Shown here in pieces: positions 1 to 5,974 of a stretch of 10,121 nucleotides of DNA. The stretch spans positions 1 to 10,121 of the forward strand of contig DMZT01000181.1 in the NCBI GenBank assembly GCA_003484865.1, in the 5' to 3' direction. The notes below the pieces were generated by a model. The model had not been told where the DNA came from. It worked only from the letters and a program-made list of their open reading frames with translations, and made no database searches. A program made the position numbers and the translations under genes. The DNA comes from Stenotrophomonas sp. GTDB taxonomy: Bacteria > Pseudomonadota > Gammaproteobacteria > Xanthomonadales > Xanthomonadaceae. The first letter of the stretch is position 1; each line of letters begins with the position of its first letter.

Positions 1-684
1 GCGCAGACACTGTCTTCCGGTGCGGCGATGCAGCTGGAGGCGTCCGATGCGTTGGATGTGCAGCAGCTGGGCAGCGGGGGCGATCTTGCCGCCACGGCAG
101 GTGGGCTGCTCGCCATCGTCGATACGGTGGCCGGGGGTGATGCGCGCCTCGAAGGTGACGCCGATGTGCGCCTGGGCCAGGCGGTGGTCGGGCAGTCGCT
201 GAACGTTGCCGCGGCCGGCACGCTGGATATGCGTACCGCAACGGTCGGCGGCGATGCGCAGCTTCGCAGCGGCGGGGCGATGGGCATTGGCGAACTGCAG
301 GCGCAGGGCGCAATGAACGCGGCCAGCGGTGCCGCGCTGGTGGCGCAGACACTGTCTTCCGGGGCGGCGATGCAGCTGGAGGCGTCTGGTGCGCTGCAGA
401 TTCAGCAGCTGACCAGCAAGGGCGACCTCATCGCGGACGCTGGCGGTCTGCTGGCCATCGACGATGCCGCAGTGGGCGCGCAGGCACGCCTGGATGGCGG
501 CACGGATGTGCAGCTTGGCAGTGCAACGGTCGCGCAGTCACTGGGGCTGAACGCTGGCGGTACCGTGGATGTTGGCAGGGCACGCATCGGCGGCAACGCC
601 CAGGTCGGCAGCGGTGGCGATACCCGCCTCAAGCATTTCGATGGCCGCGGTGACCTGGTGGCGGATGCCGGCGGCGCTATCACC
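1..684 (+). repeat. Two copies of a 342-bp (six-rung) higher-order repeat
   Basis: Bases 1-44 match bases 343-386 at 43 of 44 positions (difference at 21/363), and similarity continues at lower identity through the next rungs. Rungs 1-5 pair with rungs 7-11 at the protein level, for example SGAAMQLEAS starts both rung 1 and rung 7. The unit is six rungs, 114 residues. This points to lengthening of the adhesin by tandem duplication, with the second half of each copy since diverged. Confidence 0.7.
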
Positions 685-1950
685 CTCGTCAGCGCGGCGG
701 TCGACGGTTCGATGACGCTGCGCGCCGGCCAGTCCATTGATGTAGGCACGGCGGTGATCGGTGTGGATGGTGACTGGATCGCAGGCACCGACCTTTCCGC
801 CGATGAGGTGACCGTGGGCTGCAACTTCCGCGGCGATGCCGGTGTCGCGTTGGTCATCGGCACGCTCAACGTGGGCTGCAATCTTGGGCTGTCCTCCAGC
901 GAAGCGCTGCGGTTCGACGCCCTGCAGGCGGCCGGCGGTATCGCCCTGGCATCGCGCGGCTCGGATGTCCAGGGCCGGCAGGTGGATGCAGGGAAGGCGC
1001 TGCGGGTGCAGGCCGCGGGCGATATCCGGATCGAAGCTGCCCGCGCCGGCAGCGACCTGGTGGCCACCAGCGGCGGCAGCCAGCAATGGGGTCTCTACCA
1101 GGCCGGTGGCGATGCAGCGCTGCAGGCGGGTGGGGATATCCATTTCGATGACGGTCGCAGCGGTGCCGCACAGTCCATCCTTGCGGGCGGCAGCATCGGC
1201 TTCGGGCGGGCCAGCGCCGGTACCACGGCCTACATGGACGCCCGGGCCGGTTCGCTGGCCGGCGGGCAGTTGCAGGCGGCGTCTGCACAGCTGGCCGCGC
1301 GCGACACCTTGTCGTTGGCACAGGCGATGGTCGATACCCGCCTGAACCTGGCCGCCGATGAGGTGCAGGCGCAGGTAAGCCAGTCCGATGCTGGCCCAGG
1401 CCTGCTGACGACGACCCTGACCGGCTACCGCAACGGTGTCGCCAGCCGGATCGTGGTGGATGTTCAGCCGCGTGATGCCTGGCTGATCGATGCGCTGCAG
1501 GCCATGGAGGCAGAGCTGACGTCCTCCTCGGCGCGCGTTGCCATCGCCGATGGCCAGGTGGAACGCACGATGAGGCTGACCACCCCGGCACTGCAGGTGC
1601 TGATGGACAACACCAGCCCGTTGCTGCGCCCGGCGGACGCGCAGCTGTTGCAGTTGAACCGTCGCTTCCACCTGGCAGCCGATGGCCGCCTGCTGGATAC
1701 CGACGCCTATGTAGTGCGGTTCAACGATGGGGTCCGGGTGAACAGCCCGAACTACAACCGCGACCACCTCGAGGCCGGGCCGGCCTACCTGGGCGAAAGC
1801 GCGGTGCGCTACATGGGCCGCATGCTCAATCTCCGGTCGCCGGAGATGGCGGTACCCGCCCGTGCGCCCGCGGAAGGTGATGAAGCAAACGCCCGCGACG
1901 TGGTGGCTCCGGCCCTGGGCGGCGCGGTCAACCTCGGGGCGCCCAACTGA
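1..1950 (+). CDS. Filamentous haemagglutinin-like exoprotein (TpsA), 3' part
   Basis: This is the C-terminal part (649 codons plus stop) of a large secreted adhesin of the two-partner secretion type; the frame is open from base 1, so the start and the TPS secretion domain lie upstream. Seen: residues are mostly G, A, D, L, V, T and S. From base 16 to 1383 there are 24 back-to-back units of exactly 19 residues, the signature of a right-handed beta-helix. The last 188 residues (1384-1947) are not repetitive, are richer in charged and aromatic residues, and end in a loose Ala/Pro-rich tail. Only two cysteines are present, in neighbouring rungs. No VENN motif or recognisable toxin domain is seen, so contact-dependent inhibition is not supported. 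The stop overlaps the start of the transporter gene, fixing the partner. Family assignment is firm; the ligand or role (adhesion, biofilm) is inferred. Confidence 0.88.
   Translation, partial: AQTLSSGAAMQLEASDALDVQQLGSGGDLAATAGGLLAIVDTVAGGDARLEGDADVRLGQAVVGQSLNVAAAGTLDMRTATVGGDAQLRSGGAMGIGELQAQGAMNAASGAALVAQTLSSGAAMQLEASGALQIQQLTSKGDLIADAGGLLAIDDAAVGAQARLDGGTDVQLGSATVAQSLGLNAGGTVDVGRARIGGNAQVGSGGDTRLKHFDGRGDLVADAGGAITLVSAAVDGSMTLRAGQSIDVGTAVIGVDGDWIAGTDLSADEVTVGCNFRGDAGVALVIGTLNVGCNLGLSSSEALRFDALQAAGGIALASRGSDVQGRQVDAGKALRVQAAGDIRIEAARAGSDLVATSGGSQQWGLYQAGGDAALQAGGDIHFDDGRSGAAQSILAGGSIGFGRASAGTTAYMDARAGSLAGGQLQAASAQLAARDTLSLAQAMVDTRLNLAADEVQAQVSQSDAGPGLLTTTLTGYRNGVASRIVVDVQPRDAWLIDALQAMEAELTSSSARVAIADGQVERTMRLTTPALQVLMDNTSPLLRPADAQLLQLNRRFHLAADGRLLDTDAYVVRFNDGVRVNSPNYNRDHLEAGPAYLGESAVRYMGRMLNLRSPEMAVPARAPAEGDEANARDVVAPALGGAVNLGAPN
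16..1383 (+). repeat. Array of 24 coding repeats of 57 bp (19-residue beta-helix rungs)
   Basis: Reading in frame from base 16, the protein divides without a single insertion or deletion into 24 units of 19 residues. The common pattern is a small residue plus G at positions 1-2, D/S/A near position 4, alternating hydrophobics around 5-7, a GG or AG turn near 9-11, then alternating hydrophobics at 13 and 15. Rung 2 (SGGDLAATAGGLLAIVDTV) and rung 8 (SKGDLIADAGGLLAIDDAA) show it well. One 19-residue unit equals one coil of an FHA-type beta-helix. The array probably continues to the left of the window. Confidence 0.85.
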
Positions 1951-3581
1951 TGAACGACGGAAAACACACCATGTACCGAGGGATGTTCCTGATCGGCAGC
2001 GCGCTGCTGCCCTGGCTTGCACATGCACAGAACAGTAGTGGCACCGCGGGGAAGGACACCGCACAGCGCATTGACGGCTACTACGAGCAGCGCCAGCCGT
2101 TGCAGCCGGAGCGCCCGGTGGTGGACCCGGTGCAGCCGGCGACTGCGCCGGCGGGGCAAAGCGGGCTGGCCGACGTCCGCGGCAGCTTCGTGCTCCGCGA
2201 GGTGCGTTTCAGTCCATCGGCGCTGCTGCCGAAGGCCACGCTCGATGCGATCGCCGCCCGCTACCAGGGGCGCGAGGTGCACCTGGCCGAGCTGGAAACA
2301 CTGGTGGCCGACGTCAATGCGGCTTACGAGGCCGCCGGGATCAGTACGGCACGCGCGCTTCTGCGCGAGCAGTCGATCAACGAAGGGCGCGTTGACGTCA
2401 CCCTGCTGGAAGGCACGCTGGGTACGCTGGAGGTGACCGGGGAGGGCAAGGTGCCGGTGCGCTTTGTGGAACGGCGGGTGCGGCAGCCGGTAGGCGAAGT
2501 GGTGCGCAGCGATCGCCTGCGCGATGAACTGATCTACCTCAACCGCACCACCGATCTGCAGGTGCGCGCACTGATGCGGCCCGGCCAGGCCGCCGGCCAG
2601 ACCGATATCGTGCTGCTGGCGGAGGTGCCGGACCGAAGCAACTGGGGCGTGTTCGTCGATAATTCCGGCGTAGAGACCACGGGCCGCGAGCGCTACGGTG
2701 CGCATGGCCAGTTCTGGGGCCTGGCGGGTATCAGTGACCTGCTGGCCGGCTCGGTGGCGTGGTCGCGCGGTGGCCTGGAAGGGCGCATCGGCTACTCCGG
2801 CATCGTCAACACGCGCAACGGCCGTGTCGGCGCCAGCGTGTCGCGCAGCCAGATCAACATCATCGACGGCGCATACCGGGCCCTGGACATCACTGGCGAG
2901 TCGACCAGCTATGGTCTGGACTTCACCCAGCCATGGGTGGCCACGCCGAACTGGCTGCTGTCCACCATCGCCAACGTCTCGCGCAGCAACGCCGTGTCCG
3001 ATATCGGTGATGTGCGGGTGTCGGAGGTCGATTCGACCACGGTGACCCTGGGTGTCAGCACCGGCTACCGCAATGACGGCTACGACTGGACGTTCTATCA
3101 GGGCGTGTCGCGCATCCGTACCGATGAGACGCTGGCCGAGGGGCGTGCCTTCACGACCGCCAACGGATCCACCAGCTGGACACAGCGCATCGGCAGCAGC
3201 GGCCTGCTGTACCGGGCACAGTTGGGATGGCAGTTCACCAACGGCGATTTCCTGCCCTCAAGCAACCTGTTCCAGGTGGGCGGCATCGGCAGCGTGCGTG
3301 GCTATGTTCGCGGCACCCTCTCCGGGGTGAAAGGCTATTTCGGTAGCGTCGAACTGCACCGGCCCTATCGGCAGGCGCACGATGTCTATGTGTTCTTCGA
3401 TCACGGCGAGGTGCGTGGCGACTATCCCACCTCGGCCAGCATCAGCAGCGTCGGCGTCGGCCTGAATGGACAGCTCGCCACGCGCTACAGCTACAGCCTT
3501 GACCTTGGCCACCCATTGGACAAAGTGCTGCAGGACGATGACAGCCTGCGCGCCGACTTCCGGATCAGTGCACGCTGGTGA
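1950..3581 (+). CDS. Two-partner secretion outer-membrane transporter (TpsB, ShlB/FhaC/HecB family)
   Basis: Outer-membrane Omp85-like pore that exports its TpsA partner from periplasm to surface; 543 residues, normal for the family. Seen: a signal peptide with hydrophobic core FLIGSALLPWLA and an AHA cleavage site before Q27; a Pro/Gln-rich linker (about 27-78); a first POTRA domain (about 80-155); a second (about 157-228); then a beta-barrel to the C terminus. The two family hallmarks of the barrel are present: VRGY at 449-452 (the loop that reaches into the pore) and FFDHG with Asp484. The chain ends FRISARW, an aromatic terminal residue typical of outer-membrane proteins. The ATG at 1950 overlaps the tpsA stop (TGATG), suggesting coupled translation. 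An in-frame ATG at 1971, with GGAAA upstream, gives a tidier signal peptide and is a fair alternative. Confidence 0.9.
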   Translation: MNDGKHTMYRGMFLIGSALLPWLAHAQNSSGTAGKDTAQRIDGYYEQRQPLQPERPVVDPVQPATAPAGQSGLADVRGSFVLREVRFSPSALLPKATLDAIAARYQGREVHLAELETLVADVNAAYEAAGISTARALLREQSINEGRVDVTLLEGTLGTLEVTGEGKVPVRFVERRVRQPVGEVVRSDRLRDELIYLNRTTDLQVRALMRPGQAAGQTDIVLLAEVPDRSNWGVFVDNSGVETTGRERYGAHGQFWGLAGISDLLAGSVAWSRGGLEGRIGYSGIVNTRNGRVGASVSRSQINIIDGAYRALDITGESTSYGLDFTQPWVATPNWLLSTIANVSRSNAVSDIGDVRVSEVDSTTVTLGVSTGYRNDGYDWTFYQGVSRIRTDETLAEGRAFTTANGSTSWTQRIGSSGLLYRAQLGWQFTNGDFLPSSNLFQVGGIGSVRGYVRGTLSGVKGYFGSVELHRPYRQAHDVYVFFDHGEVRGDYPTSASISSVGVGLNGQLATRYSYSLDLGHPLDKVLQDDDSLRADFRISARW

Positions 3582-3604
3582 ACGGCAGGGCCGGCGCTGC
3601 ATGC

Positions 3605-3643
3605 TGAGAATGATTCGCATCAAAACCGTTCGCTGGCTATGAT
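3605..3643 (+). promoter_or_regulatory. Fur-box candidate overlapping a promoter for the DUF3817 gene
   Basis: TGAGAATGATTCGCA at 3605-3619 fits the 7-1-7 Fur consensus TGATAATnATTATCA at 11 of 14 informative bases. It covers a possible -35 (TTCGCA, 3614-3619), which is followed at 18 bp by a good -10 (TATGAT, 3638-3643). The predicted transcript would begin near 3650, some 27 bases before the TTG start. Fur bound here would block the promoter, so the downstream gene should be derepressed in low iron. Inference from sequence pattern only. Confidence 0.6.
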
Positions 3644-3676
3644 GCGGGTCCTTTCCGTTACGACCCCGAGCCCATC

Positions 3677-4006
3677 TTGAAGCGTGCCTTGCCAATCAGC
3701 CCCATGGGCCGCGTGTTCGCCACGGTCGCCTTCGTCGAAGCCCTGACGTGGGCCGGCCTGTTGATCGGCATGTACTTCAAGTACCAGGCGGCCGATCCGA
3801 CCCCGGTCGGGGTCAAGATCTTCGGCCCGGTGCACGGTGTGGCCTTCATGGTCTACGTGGTTGTGTCGGTGCTCGCCGCGATCCGGCTGCGTTGGCCGTG
3901 GTGGGCCGCGCTGCTGGCGCTGGCCGCGGCGGTGCCACCGCTGGTGACGCTGCCGTTGGAGTGGTGGTTCAAGCGTCGTGGGCTGTTGTCGGCAGCGGTG
4001 CGATAA
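3677..4006 (+). CDS. Small DUF3817-type integral membrane protein
   Basis: A 109-residue membrane protein of unknown function, resembling the DUF3817 family. Three membrane segments are visible: about 12-32 (FATVAFVEALTWAGLLIGMY), 49-70 (around GPVHGVAFMVYVV) and 73-95 (Trp/Ala/Leu-rich, with a PP in the middle). The VEA...FKY stretch and the GPVHG motif at the start of the second helix are the parts that match the family. The tail is basic (FKRRG). The frame opens with TTG at 3677, preceded only by a weak GAG; the first in-frame ATG is at 3704 (residue 10) and has no better ribosome site, so TTG is a guess based on distance from the promoter. The gene stands alone and converges on the nrd operon. 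A Fur-box candidate precedes it, which hints at an iron link; its function is not known. Confidence 0.8.
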   Translation: MKRALPISPMGRVFATVAFVEALTWAGLLIGMYFKYQAADPTPVGVKIFGPVHGVAFMVYVVVSVLAAIRLRWPWWAALLALAAAVPPLVTLPLEWWFKRRGLLSAAVR

Positions 4007-4058
4007 CGCACGCGCAATGAGGTCTCTGCTCCTGGCGGGGGCCTCCTTGGCTCAGGCA

Positions 4059-4382
4059 TCACCCAGCCCCCAGCACCGCCAGAATCTGCTTCGGCGACTG
4101 GAACCCCGCCAGCCGCGTGGTTTCGTGACCGTCGCGCACCACCAGCAGCGTCGGCGTCTGGCGCAGGCCCAACTCCCGGAACAAGCCCTCACCGACTGTC
4201 TCCAGCTTGACCTTCAACACCGTCATCCCTGCATCCGCGATGGCGCCAGCGACACTGGCCAACGACATCTCCAGCATCCGGCACCCCGGGCAGTCGTCCT
4301 TATGGAAATCCACCAGCAGGGCCGGGTGCTCGCGCACGGCGGCGTGGTAATCCTCAGCGGTCTGGGCGTGCAGGGTCAGCAT
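4059..4382 (-). CDS. Thioredoxin-like protein of the nrd operon
   Basis: A 107-residue single-domain cytoplasmic thioredoxin-fold protein. Seen: the beta-strand LLVDFHKDD leads into the active site Cys31-Pro-Gly-Cys34 (CPGC, the reverse of the usual CGPC), and Thr76-Pro77 (RQTPTLLVVRDG) is the cis-proline loop with the following strand. A Gly-Phe-Gln turn and a last helix complete the fold. It is the fourth gene of the operon; its ATG at 4382 overlaps the flavodoxin stop by seven bases, so it is probably translated by coupling, since only a weak GAGAG lies upstream. Inferred role: reducing the C-terminal CX2C of NrdA after each turnover, as NrdH or thioredoxin 1 do elsewhere. The frame is open further upstream, but that extension overlaps the flavodoxin and is Arg-rich noise. 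The fold is clear; the partner is inferred from context. Confidence 0.85.
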   Translation of the reverse strand: MLTLHAQTAEDYHAAVREHPALLVDFHKDDCPGCRMLEMSLASVAGAIADAGMTVLKVKLETVGEGLFRELGLRQTPTLLVVRDGHETTRLAGFQSPKQILAVLGAG

Positions 4383-4840
4383 GTCGTAGGGCTCTCGGTA
4401 TGGGCCAACACGGTGTCGGTCCAGTGGTGGATGGTGTGGGTGTCTTCGGCGCCGTGCGGCATCTGCTCGATCTCCAGCACCGGGTACGGGGAGCCGAAGA
4501 ACCGCGCCAGCCGATGCGCGGCGCCGCAGTAGTACTCCTCGCCCCATTGGGTCTCGCCGGTGCCGAACACCGCCACCGGGAAGGGCAGAGGCAACCCGAA
4601 GCGATCACGCAGCGCGGCCACGCAGTCCTTCATTTCCACCGGGGTACGCCCGGCGTTGTCCGTCCAGGAACCGACCAGACACAGGGCGGGCGGCGCTCCC
4701 GCCAGCGCCACGGCCACGTCAACGGCATCCACGTCGACCCAGTCCACACGGTGCCCCAGGGCCTCGCAGCGTGCCCGGATCAGCGCAGCCACCTCACGGG
4801 TGTTGCCGCTCAATGAGGCGAAGGCCAGCAGGATGTGCAT
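4376..4840 (-). CDS. Flavodoxin-like protein of the nrd operon (NrdI-like role inferred)
   Basis: A 154-residue FMN-binding flavodoxin-fold protein. Seen: strand HILLAFAS, then the phosphate loop Ser9-Leu-Ser-Gly-Asn-Thr14; the first ring-binding loop GSWTDNAG (57-64); the second, GTGETQWGEEYYCG (93-106), with aromatic residues suited to stacking on FMN. In class Ib reductases a flavodoxin (NrdI) supplies the oxidant that builds the Mn2-tyrosyl radical in NrdF. The position directly after nrdB suggests a similar job here. However, the loops differ from classical NrdI (no GNRNFG-like segment) and resemble ordinary flavodoxins, so it may instead donate electrons to repair a di-iron centre. Its Shine-Dalgarno is perfect (TAAGGAGG, seven bases from ATG) and contains the nrdB stop codon. 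The fold is secure, the role is not. Confidence 0.85.
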   Translation of the reverse strand: MHILLAFASLSGNTREVAALIRARCEALGHRVDWVDVDAVDVAVALAGAPPALCLVGSWTDNAGRTPVEMKDCVAALRDRFGLPLPFPVAVFGTGETQWGEEYYCGAAHRLARFFGSPYPVLEIEQMPHGAEDTHTIHHWTDTVLAHTESPTTC

Positions 4841-4847
4841 CTACGTG

Positions 4848-4855
4848 CCTCCTTA
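4848..4855 (-). promoter_or_regulatory. Perfect Shine-Dalgarno containing the nrdB stop codon
   Basis: On the minus strand TAAGGAGG lies seven bases before the flavodoxin ATG at 4840. Its first three bases (4855-4853) are the TAA stop of nrdB. Ribosomes ending nrdB therefore sit on the initiation site of the next gene, a layout that favours coupled translation. It is by far the strongest ribosome site in the operon. Confidence 0.85.
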
Positions 4856-5893
4856 CAGGTCGTCGAAGCCGTTGTCCGAGTTGGTCTTCTTGTAGCTGGC
4901 GTTGCGCATTTCGAAGAAGTCGGTCTTGGTTTCGGTGAAGTTGTCGGCGTAGGCCTTGATCCACGGCATCACGTTGACGTTGGTCTCGCTGTACAGCTTC
5001 TCGATGCCGAGCATGCCGGCCATCTTGTTGGCGCGGTACTTCACGTAGCGGATCATCTCGTCCACATCGATGCCGTCGATGCCGTCCAGCACTTCGCCGG
5101 TCCAGCGCGTTTCCAGCTCGATGGCGTGCTCGAAGGCCTCGTGCACGTAGGCGGTCAGCTGCTCGCCCTGCAGCGCCGGGTTCTCGCCGATGATGGCCCG
5201 GATCAGCTCACTGATGAACTTGGTGTGGGCCAGCTCGTCGCGGTTGATGAAGCTGATGATCTTGCCGGTGCCGGTCATGCGGTTCTGGCGGACCAGGTTG
5301 TAGAAGAACGCGAAGCCGGAGTAGAAGTTGATGCCTTCCAGGATCGAGGACTGGATCAGCGCGCGGATCAGCGTCTCGGCGGTCTTCTCGCGCATGAAGT
5401 CATCGTAGGACTGCATGATCGGTGCGTTGCGGGCGAGGATGGTCGGGTGCGTGCGGGCGATCTCGAACACCCGGTTCTGGTCGGCCAGCCCGGCGATGGA
5501 GGCGAGCACGTAGCTGTAGCTTTCGTTGTGGATCACTTCCTGCTGGCCGATGATCGCCGCATTGGCGTGCGCGGCCGGGTCGGTGATGTACTCGGCGACG
5601 TTGTAGATGAAGCGCGTCTGCGGCGAGTCCAGCGTGGCGAGCAGGCCAATGATCGAGTCGTACGCGTTCTTCTCGCGCGCATTGAGCTCGCCGTACTGGC
5701 GCGCGTCGCCCTTCATGTCGACTTCGTCGGGAATCCAGAAGTTGGTCGAGAGCTCCTTGTACGCCCGGTAGAAGGACGGGTAGGGGATGTCGTTCCAGTT
5801 GAGGATGCCGCTGGTGCGGCCATTGATGATGCCGGTGGAGCGGTTGGGGTGGCGCGGTTCGAGGATCTTGATGCGTTCGAGGGGGATGGCCAT
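4853..5893 (-). CDS. nrdB: Ribonucleoside-diphosphate reductase small (beta, radical) subunit
   Basis: Class I reductase beta subunit, 346 residues, housing the dinuclear metal site that starts catalysis in NrdA. Seen: all six ligands, Asp89, Glu119 and His122 (EVIHNESY), Glu186 (LEGINF), Glu220 and His223 (RDELAH). The radical tyrosine is Tyr126, seven residues after Glu119 as in E. coli NrdB (E115/Y122). Trp53 and the C-terminal Tyr334 fit the radical-transfer path. The tail (DFFEMRNASYKK...DDL) resembles NrdF more than E. coli NrdB, and Asp89-Glu119 spacing is 30 rather than the usual 31, so the class Ia/Ib/Id label is open. The metal could be Fe2 or Mn2. Start: ATG at 5893 has AAGGA nine bases upstream; the ORF runs on to 5950, but that part covers the intergenic hairpin and is not family-like. 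It follows nrdA after 81 bp. Confidence 0.95.
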   Translation of the reverse strand: MAIPLERIKILEPRHPNRSTGIINGRTSGILNWNDIPYPSFYRAYKELSTNFWIPDEVDMKGDARQYGELNAREKNAYDSIIGLLATLDSPQTRFIYNVAEYITDPAAHANAAIIGQQEVIHNESYSYVLASIAGLADQNRVFEIARTHPTILARNAPIMQSYDDFMREKTAETLIRALIQSSILEGINFYSGFAFFYNLVRQNRMTGTGKIISFINRDELAHTKFISELIRAIIGENPALQGEQLTAYVHEAFEHAIELETRWTGEVLDGIDGIDVDEMIRYVKYRANKMAGMLGIEKLYSETNVNVMPWIKAYADNFTETKTDFFEMRNASYKKTNSDNGFDDL

Positions 5894-5930
5894 CGGGGTG
5901 TGTCCTTGTTTCTCTTCGGGTGATGCGAGT

Positions 5931-5953
5931 TGCCGGCCAACGGCCGGCACTAC
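5931..5953 (-). repeat. SMAG-type GTAG short palindrome in the nrdA-nrdB gap
   Basis: On the minus strand the element reads GTAG, then TGCCGGCC - GTT - GGCCGGCA: a tetranucleotide GTAG head followed by an eight-pair GC-rich stem with a three-base loop. This is the layout of the short palindromes (SMAG, a REP family) scattered in very high number through Stenotrophomonas genomes. It lies in the transcribed gap between nrdA and nrdB, where such hairpins can slow exonucleases or attenuate, changing the ratio of the two subunits. Identification is by recognition of head, stem and loop. Confidence 0.8.
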
Positions 5954-5972
5954 AGGTCAAGGGGCTGACCTG
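5953..5972 (-). repeat. Second intercistronic hairpin just after nrdA
   Basis: A perfect seven-pair stem (CAGGTCA / TGACCTG) with a six-base loop begins two bases after the nrdA stop codon (5977-5975) and shares its last base with the GTAG head of the adjoining palindrome. There is no T-run after it, so it is not a standard intrinsic terminator. Together with the SMAG hairpin it would form two stacked stems at the 3' end of the nrdA message, fitting mRNA protection or partial attenuation before nrdB. Confidence 0.65.
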
Positions 5973-5974
5973 CG

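Noticed and set aside
1384..1950. Contact-dependent inhibition toxin (CdiA) end
   Set aside because: There is no VENN-type boundary, no recognisable nuclease or pore domain, and no small immunity gene, since the transporter gene overlaps the stop codon.
538..2064. Long minus-strand reading frame across tpsA
   Set aside because: It is Arg/Ala/His-rich with no domain pattern, while the plus-strand frame shows strict 19-residue repeats and continues into a coupled transporter gene.
3582..3600. Intrinsic terminator after tpsB
   Set aside because: Only a four-pair GCAG/CTGC stem around GCCGGC is present and no T-run follows.
4007..4058. Bidirectional terminator between the convergent genes
   Set aside because: The 52-bp gap has at best a four-pair GAGG/CCTC stem with a very long loop and no T- or A-run.
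4376..4840. Naming the flavodoxin gene nrdI
   Set aside because: The neighbourhood suits NrdI, but the loops are those of an ordinary flavodoxin and the characteristic NrdI segment is absent, so the symbol would overstate the evidence.
4835..5923. Long plus-strand reading frame opposite nrdB (likewise 6065-7291 and 7496-8605 opposite nrdA)
   Set aside because: These are antisense shadows kept open by high GC and codon bias of the reductase genes. They are Val/Asp/Ala/Gly-rich with no family features, and the minus-strand proteins are unmistakable.
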